From DSWT01 sp035373625 (GTDB lineage Bacteria > Chloroflexota > Anaerolineae > B4-G1 > SLSP01), in assembly GCA_035373625.1 (NCBI GenBank), contig DAOSNS010000012.1, positions 32,543 through 96,542 of the forward strand: 64,000 bases of DNA, read 5' to 3'. The position numbers and the translations under genes were made by a program. Of the stretch, positions 26,309 through 34,318 are shown one piece after another. Position 1 is the stretch's first letter. Every line of letters begins with the position of its first letter. Below the pieces are notes generated by a model, which worked only from the letters and a program-made list of their open reading frames with translations, was not told the origin of the DNA and did no database searches.

Positions 26309-28044
26309 GTCCGATGGACGGCGACGCTTTGTCACGCGCAATGCTTCTGCCAGACGATGACCCCACAATGCAGCTTATTGGGCCGCTTGGCGACGGAACC
26401 GATAGCCCTGGTGATTTATCGGTCGAACATGACCGCTACATCGTTGAGGGAACCCGGCTGGAGGACCTCTCGCAACTCGCTATCGTCGTCACCCCCCAAC
26501 GCGATAATGTCGCCGTTGCCAGGTCTCACATTCCGGCAGGTACCGTCATCCTCTGGCAGGGACAGAAGATCGCCGTGCGTGCTGACATCCCCCCTGGACA
26601 TCGTTTCGCGCTCTACCCCATCCCGGCCGGCGCGTGGGTGTGCCAGTATGGGCAGCCGTTCGCCCGCTCGAAGGGGCTTGCGCCGGGCGATCCGGTGAAC
26701 GACGAGACGGTGGAAAACATCGTCCCGCAGGTGGATGCCGATAGCCTGACGTTGCAACCATCGCACTTACCCCCGTGGGAAGGCACGCTGCCCACATTTC
26801 AGGGTTTTTATCGTCCCGATGGACAGGTAGGGGTGCGCAACTGGGTGCTTATCGTGCCGATGAGCATGTGTTCCAGCCACGAAGCAGCGCAGATTGCCGC
26901 GCGCGCCGAAATGCAGGGACTGTATACCCGCGAGCGTTATCCCAACGTGGACGGCGTCACGGCAATTCCTCACACGGGCGGCTGCGGATGTCCCTATCCG
27001 CAGGCCGGTGCGCGCGAGCGGGGCACTCTGGAAAACACATTGCGGATTCTGGCACAGCACATTGGCCATCCCAACATCGGCGCGGCCCTGCTCATTGAAC
27101 TCGGTTGTGAGAAAACCAACCTGGCGACCTTCGATGCTTACTTCGGCACCGATGGCTTGACGGCGCGTTATGGAAAGCCGGTGTTGCGGCTCAGCATCCA
27201 GGAAGATGGCGGCTCGCAGGCGACCATCGCGCGTGGATTGGCGCTTTTGCCGGAACTCCTGGCCGAAGCCAATCAAACGTCCCGCCGACCGGCCCCCTTG
27301 AGTGCGCTGGCCCTGGGCCTCGAATGTGGCGGCAGTGACGCTTTCAGCGGCCTTTCGGCGAACCCCGCCCTGGGACAGGCAAGTGACCTGCTGGTGCGAT
27401 GTGGGGGACGGAGTGTCATCTCGGAAGTGCCGGAATTTTTCGGCGCGGAGCACCTCTTCGCGCAACGCGCCGTGAACCGCGAGGTCGCTGCCGGTATCCT
27501 GGCGTTGCTCGAATGGTACCGCGCGCATGCCGCCGCGCGCGGAGGGCATAGCATGACCGAGAATCCCAGTCCCGGCAACCGCGAAGGCGGCCTGCTCAAC
27601 ATCACCATCAAATCGTTGGGGGCGCTTGCCAAGAGTGGCAGTGCGCCGGTCGTGGGGGTGCTCAATTACGGCGGTTGGGTGTGGGATCACGCAGACAGCG
27701 GCATTTATATGCTCAACACGCCGGGCTACGATCCGCCGTCTGTAACCGGGTTAGTCGGCGCGGGCTGCCAGCTTGTGTGCTTCACCACGGGACGCGGTTC
27801 GGTGTTCGGCAATGCGATTGCGCCGGTCATCAAAATCGCCTCCAACGACGCGCTTTACGCGCGAATGTCTGGCGATATGGATGTGAACGCCGGAGCTGTC
27901 ATCAGCGGCACGCGCACCTTGCCGGAGATGGGGCAGGCGATCTTCGACGAAATCCTCGCCGTTGCCTCCGGCAAGCTCACAAAGGCGGAAATCAACGGCC
28001 ACCGCGAGTTCAACCTGTGGGAGATCGAAGGGCTGTTGTTGTGA
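26305..28044 (+). CDS. UxaA-family sugar-acid dehydratase with N-terminal SAF domain
   Basis: This protein of 579 residues has an N-terminal SAF domain (about 55-135: DNVAVARSHIPAGT) and the large UxaA catalytic part. The latter shows VGVRNWVLIVPMSMCS, HTGGCGCPYPQ, ELGCEKTN, GLECGGSDAFSG, and a C-terminal block with GCQLVCFTTGRGS and DMDVNAG. The conserved Cys and His residues of altronate/galactarate dehydratases are present, so it likely dehydrates an aldonate or aldarate in the cytoplasm using Fe or Zn. It normally occurs as UxaA-N plus UxaA-C; here both are in one chain. The start is GTG 26305 overlapping the epimerase stop; ATG 26314 is an alternative. It is probably the third step of the local sugar pathway. 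Confidence 0.85.
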   Translation: MSPMDGDALSRAMLLPDDDPTMQLIGPLGDGTDSPGDLSVEHDRYIVEGTRLEDLSQLAIVVTPQRDNVAVARSHIPAGTVILWQGQKIAVRADIPPGHRFALYPIPAGAWVCQYGQPFARSKGLAPGDPVNDETVENIVPQVDADSLTLQPSHLPPWEGTLPTFQGFYRPDGQVGVRNWVLIVPMSMCSSHEAAQIAARAEMQGLYTRERYPNVDGVTAIPHTGGCGCPYPQAGARERGTLENTLRILAQHIGHPNIGAALLIELGCEKTNLATFDAYFGTDGLTARYGKPVLRLSIQEDGGSQATIARGLALLPELLAEANQTSRRPAPLSALALGLECGGSDAFSGLSANPALGQASDLLVRCGGRSVISEVPEFFGAEHLFAQRAVNREVAAGILALLEWYRAHAAARGGHSMTENPSPGNREGGLLNITIKSLGALAKSGSAPVVGVLNYGGWVWDHADSGIYMLNTPGYDPPSVTGLVGAGCQLVCFTTGRGSVFGNAIAPVIKIASNDALYARMSGDMDVNAGAVISGTRTLPEMGQAIFDEILAVASGKLTKAEINGHREFNLWEIEGLLL

Positions 28045-28061
28045 AAAAAGGAGGTTGTCCA

Positions 28062-28412
28062 ATGGTTGAATCGGTGCCCGTAGGTTTTATGTTGTTCTTT
28101 GTCTGCACCGGCCTGCTGCTTGTGGGATTGTCTATCCCGTTGTTGTTGCGACGGATCAAGCCGAACTATTGGTACGGCCTGCGCGTGCGCAAAACTCTCA
28201 GTGATGAACATATCTGGTACGAAAGCAATGCGTATATGGCGAAATGGCTGCTCTTTTTGGGTGGCTTGCATACTGTTGTCTCATTTGTTCTCTACTTTGT
28301 TCCCAACCTTCGCACAAATCTCAATGCTTATGCTGCCACTTGTGGTATTATCTTTATGCTGGCTTTTCTCCTCGTCATCATTTTGAGCTTCCGCTATTTG
28401 CGCACGTTGTAA
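28062..28412 (+). CDS. SdpI-family small membrane protein
   Basis: This protein of 116 residues starts at ATG 28062, seven bases after AGGAGG. It has three hydrophobic segments (about 7-29, 60-83, 88-113). The cytoplasmic stretch RIKPNYWYGLRVRKTLSDE matches the signature of SdpI/YhfL-like proteins. In Bacillus, SdpI is an immunity and signalling protein against the SdpC toxin, but most homologues have no known role. It begins 17 bp after the dehydratase stop and may be cotranscribed with it without being related in function. A longer upstream frame is in the dehydratase gene and is not real. Confidence 0.82.
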   Translation: MVESVPVGFMLFFVCTGLLLVGLSIPLLLRRIKPNYWYGLRVRKTLSDEHIWYESNAYMAKWLLFLGGLHTVVSFVLYFVPNLRTNLNAYAATCGIIFMLAFLLVIILSFRYLRTL

Positions 28413-28530
28413 CTGTTTACGAATCGCGAATTACGAACTTAAGAAAATGCCATCGTGAACCTGTAGTGTTCTGGCGTTGGATGAAAATAACACTCAAACG
28501 TTTCAACGAATTCTTATAAGGAGGTCAATA

Positions 28531-29025
28531 ATGTCAACGTTTGATGTCCCTGTAAGCCGCGAACTCTTTGTCGCTTTCCTGATCACGGCAAAACAGAATA
28601 CCTACGCTGCACAAGGCGGAGCAGGTGCAGCGGTGTCCCCCCTGCTGCCCGGTTCGCACCAACTGGAATATCGTGAGGGTCGTCTGCTGTACCGCGACAT
28701 CTATTTTGGCGGTGACTATTTCGCCGGGCAGGAAACGGTGTACTATGACACAATGCCGGTGTGGTCTATGGTCTATGCCGGCGGGAGGCTCAAACATGTG
28801 ACCACGCTCCTGGACATTCAGCAGGCTTACGCCTTTCTACAGGCCGCGTTACGACATCCGCCGGTAGAACATCCCTATCGCGGGCCGGCGGTGTTCAAAC
28901 AAGAGGATTTCGTCTATACCAACGAGATTCATGGGGAACTCGAGCGTTTCTGGGGCGTGGAAGCCATCAATTATCGGGGTGTGGCGGTGTATCAGCTACA
29001 CTACAGCGGCGGAGTGTTACGGTAA
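28531..29025 (+). CDS. DUF5680 domain protein
   Basis: This protein of 164 residues starts at ATG 28531 after AAGGAGG. The motifs FLITAKQNTYAAQGG, QLEYREGRLLYRDIYFGG, FAGQETVYY and the C-terminal PYRGPAVF/EDFVYTNE match DUF5680, a family found alone or fused to helix-turn-helix domains in Firmicutes and Chloroflexota. The conserved pattern of Lys, Tyr and Glu resembles a small ligand-binding or transferase-like fold, but no activity has been assigned to it that I know. It is a monocistronic-looking gene just upstream of the vWA/phosphatase cluster. No membrane segment or signal is present. Confidence 0.8.
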   Translation: MSTFDVPVSRELFVAFLITAKQNTYAAQGGAGAAVSPLLPGSHQLEYREGRLLYRDIYFGGDYFAGQETVYYDTMPVWSMVYAGGRLKHVTTLLDIQQAYAFLQAALRHPPVEHPYRGPAVFKQEDFVYTNEIHGELERFWGVEAINYRGVAVYQLHYSGGVLR

Positions 29026-29249
29026 GGTCAAAGCTCAAATCTTCTATTGCAAAGCCTCATTTTAGCAGTAGAATTGAAAAGGGGTAGGTTTCTGATTTTC
29101 GGTACAAAAGTGTGGCGTTTGTACAACTCAGGCCGCACTTTTGCGTATTTAACGTTAGCCGCGACCTTTCCTGCCGGGGACATTGCCTGTCGCGTGCCAA
29201 CACGCTTCGAGCGTTATACCAAAGAGTAAGGATTCTTAAGGAGGTAGTC

Positions 29250-30068
29250 ATGAGTAAAAGACCTGGTGGTCAGTTGGCAACCCGCCCGTTGCATTTCATC
29301 TGGATCGCGGATGCGTCCGGCTCGATGAAGGATGACGGGAAAATTCAGGCCCTCAATATGGCAATTCGGGAAGCGATTCCCCACATGCAAAAAGTCGCTG
29401 CCGAGAACCCCAACGCGCAAGTGCTAGTGCGGGCTATCAAGTTCTCCAGCGGCGCGCAGTGGCACATCTCCCAACCTACGCCGGTGGAAGATTTCAAGTG
29501 GGTGGATTTGAAGGCCGATGGTGTCACCGACATGGGCAAAGCCCTTTCAATGGTAGCCGACCAGCTCAAGATCCCCCCGATGACCGATCGCGCACTGCCG
29601 CCGGTGCTGGTGTTGATCTCGGATGGACAGCCGACCGATAGCTTCGAGAAGGGCCTGCAAAAGTTGATGGATGAGCCGTGGGGTCGAAAGGCCGTGCGCA
29701 TTGCCATCGCCATCGGCAAAGATGCGGATCACAGCGTCCTGCAAAAGTTCATCGGTCACAATGAGATCAAGCCTTTGCAGGCCAACAACCCCGAGGCACT
29801 CGTCAACTACATCAAGTGGGTGTCTACCGCCGTGCTGAAATCGGCTTCATCGCCGGCGAGCCAGGCCGCTGCGGCAACGCCTGCCGGCGCGGCCACCCCG
29901 CCCCCCATTCCCACCGTGGCGCCAACACCGGCCGGTCAAGCCCCGACAACGGTAGACCAGGCCCCGCCAGCGCAACCGGTCACGGCGACGGCAGCGACCA
30001 ACATCCCTATTCCTGCGGTACCCCCGCCCGTTGATGATGCCAATATCACTGCGGATGACGTCTGGTAA
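29250..30068 (+). CDS. TerY-like vWA domain protein
   Basis: This protein of 272 residues starts at ATG 29250 after AAGGAGG. A von Willebrand A domain covers residues 1-195 with a complete MIDAS metal site: D21-x-S23-x-S25 (DASGSM), Thr in GVTDMG, and Asp in ISDGQP. The domain is of the TerY type, which in bacteria pairs with a PP2C phosphatase and a kinase (the TerY-P triad described by Anantharaman, Iyer and Aravind). The C-terminal 75 residues are Ala/Pro-rich, ending in the acidic DDANITADDVW, which may be a docking peptide. The phosphatase gene follows 16 bp downstream. Role inferred: metal-dependent scaffold for the phosphorylation system. Confidence 0.88.
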   Translation: MSKRPGGQLATRPLHFIWIADASGSMKDDGKIQALNMAIREAIPHMQKVAAENPNAQVLVRAIKFSSGAQWHISQPTPVEDFKWVDLKADGVTDMGKALSMVADQLKIPPMTDRALPPVLVLISDGQPTDSFEKGLQKLMDEPWGRKAVRIAIAIGKDADHSVLQKFIGHNEIKPLQANNPEALVNYIKWVSTAVLKSASSPASQAAAATPAGAATPPPIPTVAPTPAGQAPTTVDQAPPAQPVTATAATNIPIPAVPPPVDDANITADDVW

Positions 30069-30084
30069 ACCGTAAGGAGCCACT

Positions 30085-31374
30085 ATGGGAACAATACCGC
30101 AGTGGCCCACCGGCGTCTGGCGTGTGCTCGGGCGGTCGGTTCAGGGGGCTGCGCACGTGCGGGCCGGGATTCCCAATCAGGACGCGATTCAATGGTTCCC
30201 GGATTCCGGCGTCGGTCCGCCCCTGATCCTTTCGGTTTCAGACGGGCACGGCAGTCCGCGAAATTTCCGCAGCGATGTGGGCGCCCGCTTCGCCGTTGAG
30301 GTGACGACGGGCCTGATGCGTGAGCTGTTGTCGGCCGGCCCACCCGATCCGACACGGCTCACGGCGATCAAACGCACCGCCGAAGAGCGACTCCCCGGCG
30401 AGATCACCCGCCGTTGGCGTGAAGCTGTCGCCCAACATCTCAAAGCCAATCCGATCACCCCGGAGGAACTGGAAGCCCTGGAAAAGCGCCGTGACCCCAA
30501 AGCGCGGCGGGCCATCGAAAAGGACCCGCATATCGCCTATGGCGCGACGCTGTTGAGTGTTCTGGTTACCCCCGGCTTTATCCTGTACCTGCAACTCGGC
30601 GATGGCGATATTCTGACCGTGACCGAAAACGGTGAGGTGACGCGCCCCATGCCGCACGACCCGCGCCTTATGGCAAACGAAACAACGTCGCTGTGCATGA
30701 CCGATGCCTGGCGCGAAGTGCAGATCAAATTCCAGGCCCTTTACGGCCCCCACCCGGCGCTGATTTTATTGTCGAGCGATGGGTATGCCAACTCGTTTGT
30801 CAACGAAGCGGCCTTTATCAAGGTGGGCAGCGACATCCTGGACATCTTGCGCACCGATGGCCTTGAGGCCGTCGAGCAGAACCTTGAAGCCTGGCTGACG
30901 GAAGCCTCAAAGGCCGGCAGTGGCGACGACATCACCCTAGGTCTGGTCTTCCCGATGGAAATCCTGCCCTCGGCCAAACCGGCGCCACCGGCCGTCACGC
31001 CCAAACCACCGCGCGCCGCGCCCCGCAGGCGCAAAACGACGCCACCGCAAACACCCGCAACTGCAAAACCGCCGGAAAAAGAACTGCCTGCGCCGGAAAA
31101 AGTTCCGCCGGTGACGGAGAAGGCTCCTGAGCCGCCTGCACCCGTGGAAACCCAGACCGAAATTTCCCCCGGCGCTCAGGAAACGCCGGCTGAGGTACTC
31201 CGAGAAGAAGCGGAAAAATCGTCACAGACGGTGGTGCCATCCGAGACAGAAAAGCCGGCCCCGGCAGCTTCGCCGTCTGAAGTGCCACCCAGGCCCAAAC
31301 TTGAACTCATCAAGAACGAAGAAAGCCCGCGCGAACCGAGTAAAAAACTGCCGAACATCTTTTACGGTGACTGA
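30085..31374 (+). CDS. PP2C-family protein phosphatase
   Basis: This protein of 429 residues has a PP2C/SpoIIE-like phosphatase domain at about 10-290. Metal-binding Asp is in SVSDGHGSP (D53), TLLSVLVTPGF and LQLGDGDIL form the core strands, and the late Asp pair is in GSGDDITLG. A 130-residue Pro/Lys/Glu-rich tail without predicted fold follows, ending in LPNIFYGD. It should dephosphorylate Ser/Thr on proteins in this cluster, opposing the two kinases at 37138 and 38563. It is cotranscribed with the vWA gene. The tail and its short conserved-looking end suggest a flexible tether. PP2C family is certain; partners are inferred from position. Confidence 0.88.
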   Translation: MGTIPQWPTGVWRVLGRSVQGAAHVRAGIPNQDAIQWFPDSGVGPPLILSVSDGHGSPRNFRSDVGARFAVEVTTGLMRELLSAGPPDPTRLTAIKRTAEERLPGEITRRWREAVAQHLKANPITPEELEALEKRRDPKARRAIEKDPHIAYGATLLSVLVTPGFILYLQLGDGDILTVTENGEVTRPMPHDPRLMANETTSLCMTDAWREVQIKFQALYGPHPALILLSSDGYANSFVNEAAFIKVGSDILDILRTDGLEAVEQNLEAWLTEASKAGSGDDITLGLVFPMEILPSAKPAPPAVTPKPPRAAPRRRKTTPPQTPATAKPPEKELPAPEKVPPVTEKAPEPPAPVETQTEISPGAQETPAEVLREEAEKSSQTVVPSETEKPAPAASPSEVPPRPKLELIKNEESPREPSKKLPNIFYGD

Positions 31375-31389
31375 GGAGACATCTCTGTG

Positions 31390-31442
31390 TGTTGCGTGCT
31401 GTATCGTGCGTGGATCGTTCACGCGCAATCCGGCACGCAACA
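31390..31442. repeat. Intergenic inverted repeat (TGTTGCGTGC)
   Basis: TGTTGCGTGC (31390-31399) pairs with GCACGCAACA (31433-31442), 15 bp after the phosphatase stop. No T-run follows at once, but TTTTTT occurs 20 bp later. It may be a terminator, or belong to the GTGATGCGTGA repeat family. Confidence 0.5.
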
Positions 31443-31520
31443 TGTTTAAGTGGCTATTTTTTCTTTAGACGTGTCCAGCGACACTGGAAGCAAAAGCCAG
31501 AAAACTGACCGATTTGAACT

Positions 31521-33035
31521 GTGAACGACGAAGCCCGGCAAAAACTCCGCGAAATCGTGGATACGTATGGTCGCAGCGTCGTGGATGATCCCCGACGCTG
31601 CAAAGCGTTGCTCCTGGATTACTGTGGACAGCACCGCCGTGAAATCTTTGTGCTGAATGTTGCTCAAGAAGAGCGTGTCGCCAACGACCTGCGGGATAGC
31701 AAGAGCAATCTCCCACTGCCGGTGTTGACGGCGCAACTCACCCGCCGCCTGGTGGAAAATCGCGCGCTTGCTGAAGACGCAGCGCGTTGGGCCGTGGAAG
31801 CCTGGATCTATGCCTTGCGCCTGAGCGACGGCGAAGCGATCACACCGCCCCCTATCCCCATCCCGGAACCGGAGGAACGCCCCGCCCAGACGCCTTCCAC
31901 ACCACAGCCGGCCAAACGCGAGCCTCAACCACAACCGCCGCCGCTTCCTGAATCCCAACCTGCCAAACGCGAACCGCAGCCCAAACCACCGCTACCCGCC
32001 ACGCCGACAAAGTCCGTCTTTGTATCACGGCATACCATCGAAGTCTACAGTCGCCCGCGTCGTCCGGCGGATGGAAAATGGCAAAAGCTCGGCGTCACCC
32101 CGGGCAGCATCGAAGTCCCCCCCGATCACGTGTTGGGATTGCGCTTCTTCAACTTCACGGAGGACGAACTTGATACCTGGATCAACGAACTGCAAAGCCC
32201 GGTGGACGTGGTCTCGCTGGATTTGAATGGCAGGATTAAAGACAAGGGGATGGGAGCCTTGCGCGCCTTCCCGGAATTGACCTATCTGGAAGTGGATAAC
32301 GCCGAGCGTGTGACCAACGCCGGGATGGCGCAACTGGTTTACCTGCCGCACCTGACAACTTTCATCTTTGCGTGGAGCACCGGCATTTCCGATACCGGCA
32401 CGGCTTATTTACGCCTGCTGCATGATCTGACCACATTGAGCCTGCCCTGGTCGAGTATCTCCGATCCTGCTTTACAATACATCGGCGATTTGAAGAAACT
32501 GGTCACGTTGGAACTGCGTGAGTGTAAACACATCAAAGGCGCCGGGCTTACCGCTTTGCAGCCCCTGCGGTATCTGGCAACCCTGGACCTGGCCGGCGCG
32601 ACTCAGCTTGATGACGATGGTTTGCGGCAAATCGGGGCCTTGAGTGCGTTGACCAAGCTCGATCTCTCGCGCTGCCCACGGATCACCAAACAGGGTGTGG
32701 TTTACCTGCGCACCCTTACCAACCTGACCTACCTTGATCTATCCCGGAATGGACAGATTGACGACAAAGCCATCACCGCGTTGTGTGATCTACCCCGCCT
32801 TTCAACGCTGAACCTCTCGCGGACGGCCATCACCGATGCCGGTTTGCAGCACATCGGTGACATCATGAGTCTGGTCTACCTTGACCTCTCGTGGTGCGAG
32901 CATGTTACCGACAAAGGCCTGCTGAACTTAAGCCGCCTGAAAAACCTGGCCTATCTCAACGTCGGCGGATGCAAACACATCACCCAGCGTGGCATCACCC
33001 GGATCACACGACCCGGGTTGTATATTATGAACTGA
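31521..33035 (+). CDS. Leucine-rich-repeat protein 1 with novel N-terminal helical domain
   Basis: This protein of 504 residues has an N-terminal helical domain (1-100) with the motif LREIVDTYGRSVVDDPRRC and later AARWAVEAW. A Pro-rich linker (110-160) and a short beta module follow (WQKLGVTPGSIEVPPD, about 185-200). About eleven leucine-rich repeats of the RNI/AMN1 kind (LxxLDLSxxxxITDxGL) then run from 215 to the end. The second LRR protein at 34319 has the same three-part plan. Start is GTG 31521; no strong ribosome-binding site. LRR domains bind proteins, so this may be an effector or recognition subunit, or a substrate of the kinase/phosphatase pair. I recognise the N-terminal pattern from multidomain bacterial proteins but know no function. 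Confidence 0.8.
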   Translation: MNDEARQKLREIVDTYGRSVVDDPRRCKALLLDYCGQHRREIFVLNVAQEERVANDLRDSKSNLPLPVLTAQLTRRLVENRALAEDAARWAVEAWIYALRLSDGEAITPPPIPIPEPEERPAQTPSTPQPAKREPQPQPPPLPESQPAKREPQPKPPLPATPTKSVFVSRHTIEVYSRPRRPADGKWQKLGVTPGSIEVPPDHVLGLRFFNFTEDELDTWINELQSPVDVVSLDLNGRIKDKGMGALRAFPELTYLEVDNAERVTNAGMAQLVYLPHLTTFIFAWSTGISDTGTAYLRLLHDLTTLSLPWSSISDPALQYIGDLKKLVTLELRECKHIKGAGLTALQPLRYLATLDLAGATQLDDDGLRQIGALSALTKLDLSRCPRITKQGVVYLRTLTNLTYLDLSRNGQIDDKAITALCDLPRLSTLNLSRTAITDAGLQHIGDIMSLVYLDLSWCEHVTDKGLLNLSRLKNLAYLNVGGCKHITQRGITRITRPGLYIMN

Positions 33036-33071
33036 AATAATGACGTGGTCATAAACAAGGTGGTTGCTCCT

Positions 33072-34097
33072 ATGAATTTGCCCATATTTACTGTTCCCAA
33101 GAAAATTCAAGACCATTTTGATCCCGAAGCGGACATTGTGCTTTATCATGGTGATGTAAGTGATTTTGTGACCACGATCCCCGATAACTCCGTCAGCTTA
33201 ATTGTCACCTCTCCACCCTATAATTTAGGGAAAGAATATGAAGACCGTGTTTCTATCGGGAAATATCTGGATATGCAAGCTCAAGTCATCACCGAGTTAT
33301 ACCGTGTGCTCAGCAACGATGGAAGTATTTGCTGGCAAGTAGGCAACTTCGTTGATGAGGGTGAGGTATACCCGTTGGACATTCTCTATTATGGTATTTT
33401 TAAGAAGCTCGGTCTACGGTTAAGAAATCGCATTGTCTGGCATTTCGAACACGGATTACATGCCTCCAAACGTTTTTCGGGCCGTTACGAGACAATCCTA
33501 TGGTTCACTAAAAGTGATCACTATATTTTCAACCTGGACGCCGTCCGCGTGCCCTCCAAATATCCGGGTAAACGGCATTATAAAGGACCCAAAAAGGGAG
33601 AATTGTCCGGTAATCCCTTAGGCAAGAATCCTTCTGATGTTTGGGAATTCTTGGCTCAGGAGTGGGAAGCTGCTTTCTGGGATATTCCGAATGTGAAATC
33701 AAACCATCCCGAAAAAACTATCCACCCATGTCAATATCCGATTGCGTTGATTGAACGATGTGTCCTTGCTCTAACCAACGAGGGAGACTGGGTGTTTGAT
33801 CCCTACGCAGGTGTTGGAACCTCGTTGATTGCAGGCATTATGCACAATCGCCGCGTGATGGGAAGTGAACAAGAAGGTAAATATGTTGACATCGCCCGTG
33901 AACGCCTCCTCGCATATTTCAATGGAGTGTTACCTTATCGTCCATTGGCTAAACCTGTCTACCAGCCCACAGGACAAGAAAAAATAGCTCAGGTCCCCAG
34001 AGAATGGAAAGAGGCAGCACAACAACGTCTACTTGAAGAGGAGAGACCATGTGGGCGTCGAAGTACAGTTCGGGAAATATGCTTTCATGGTTTATAA
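33072..34097 (+). CDS. Beta-class DNA methyltransferase of a decayed R-M system
   Basis: This protein of 341 residues starts at ATG 33072. Motif IV is TSPPYNLG (about 47) and motif I is DPYAGVGTSLIAG (about 245), so it is beta class; SPPY favours N4-cytosine. Composition is AT-richer than the neighbouring LRR genes. The last 17 residues (from RPCGRRST on) are not family-like: they are the out-of-frame reading of an endonuclease fragment that begins in the same DNA. The downstream remnant is BglII-like, whose cognate methylase is also N4-cytosine, so both probably came as one unit. The methyltransferase itself looks complete and may still modify DNA alone. Confidence 0.85.
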   Translation: MNLPIFTVPKKIQDHFDPEADIVLYHGDVSDFVTTIPDNSVSLIVTSPPYNLGKEYEDRVSIGKYLDMQAQVITELYRVLSNDGSICWQVGNFVDEGEVYPLDILYYGIFKKLGLRLRNRIVWHFEHGLHASKRFSGRYETILWFTKSDHYIFNLDAVRVPSKYPGKRHYKGPKKGELSGNPLGKNPSDVWEFLAQEWEAAFWDIPNVKSNHPEKTIHPCQYPIALIERCVLALTNEGDWVFDPYAGVGTSLIAGIMHNRRVMGSEQEGKYVDIARERLLAYFNGVLPYRPLAKPVYQPTGQEKIAQVPREWKEAAQQRLLEEERPCGRRSTVREICFHGL

Positions 34098-34299
34098 CGT
34101 TTGTGCCAAAATGACTATCTTCCATAACCATAACATCATTGACGTTGGTATCGAGATTGTGCCGGTCAAAGAATTTGCAGATGAGATGTCTACCGGCGTT
34201 TCTTATTTTGAGCAAATTGTGTGGGATCTTGAGGCACGCGGGATTGCAGATATTGATATCCCTGTATTAGTCTTAGGCATCAGTCATGCAGGAGTCTGA
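34051..34299 (+). pseudogene. Truncated BglII/BstYI-like restriction endonuclease
   Basis: An 82-residue frame reads VGVEVQFGKYAF, then IFHNHNIIDVGIEIVPVK, STGVSYFEQ, and DIDIPVLVLGIS. It lines up with about residues 90-172 of BglII (recalled: LVEVQFSNYPF, YYEQAQNQL, VFDVPIRLVGL), including the catalytic Glu-x-Gln of the EVQ motif. The N-terminal half, with the first catalytic Asp, and the C-terminal part are missing, so it cannot cut DNA. It overlaps the end of the methyltransferase frame, marking a deletion junction near 34045. A GTG at 34051 sits behind a purine-rich GAAGAGGAGAG, so the fragment might still be translated. Confidence 0.75.
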
Positions 34300-34318
34300 C
34301 ATTCCTTGAGGTTTTATC

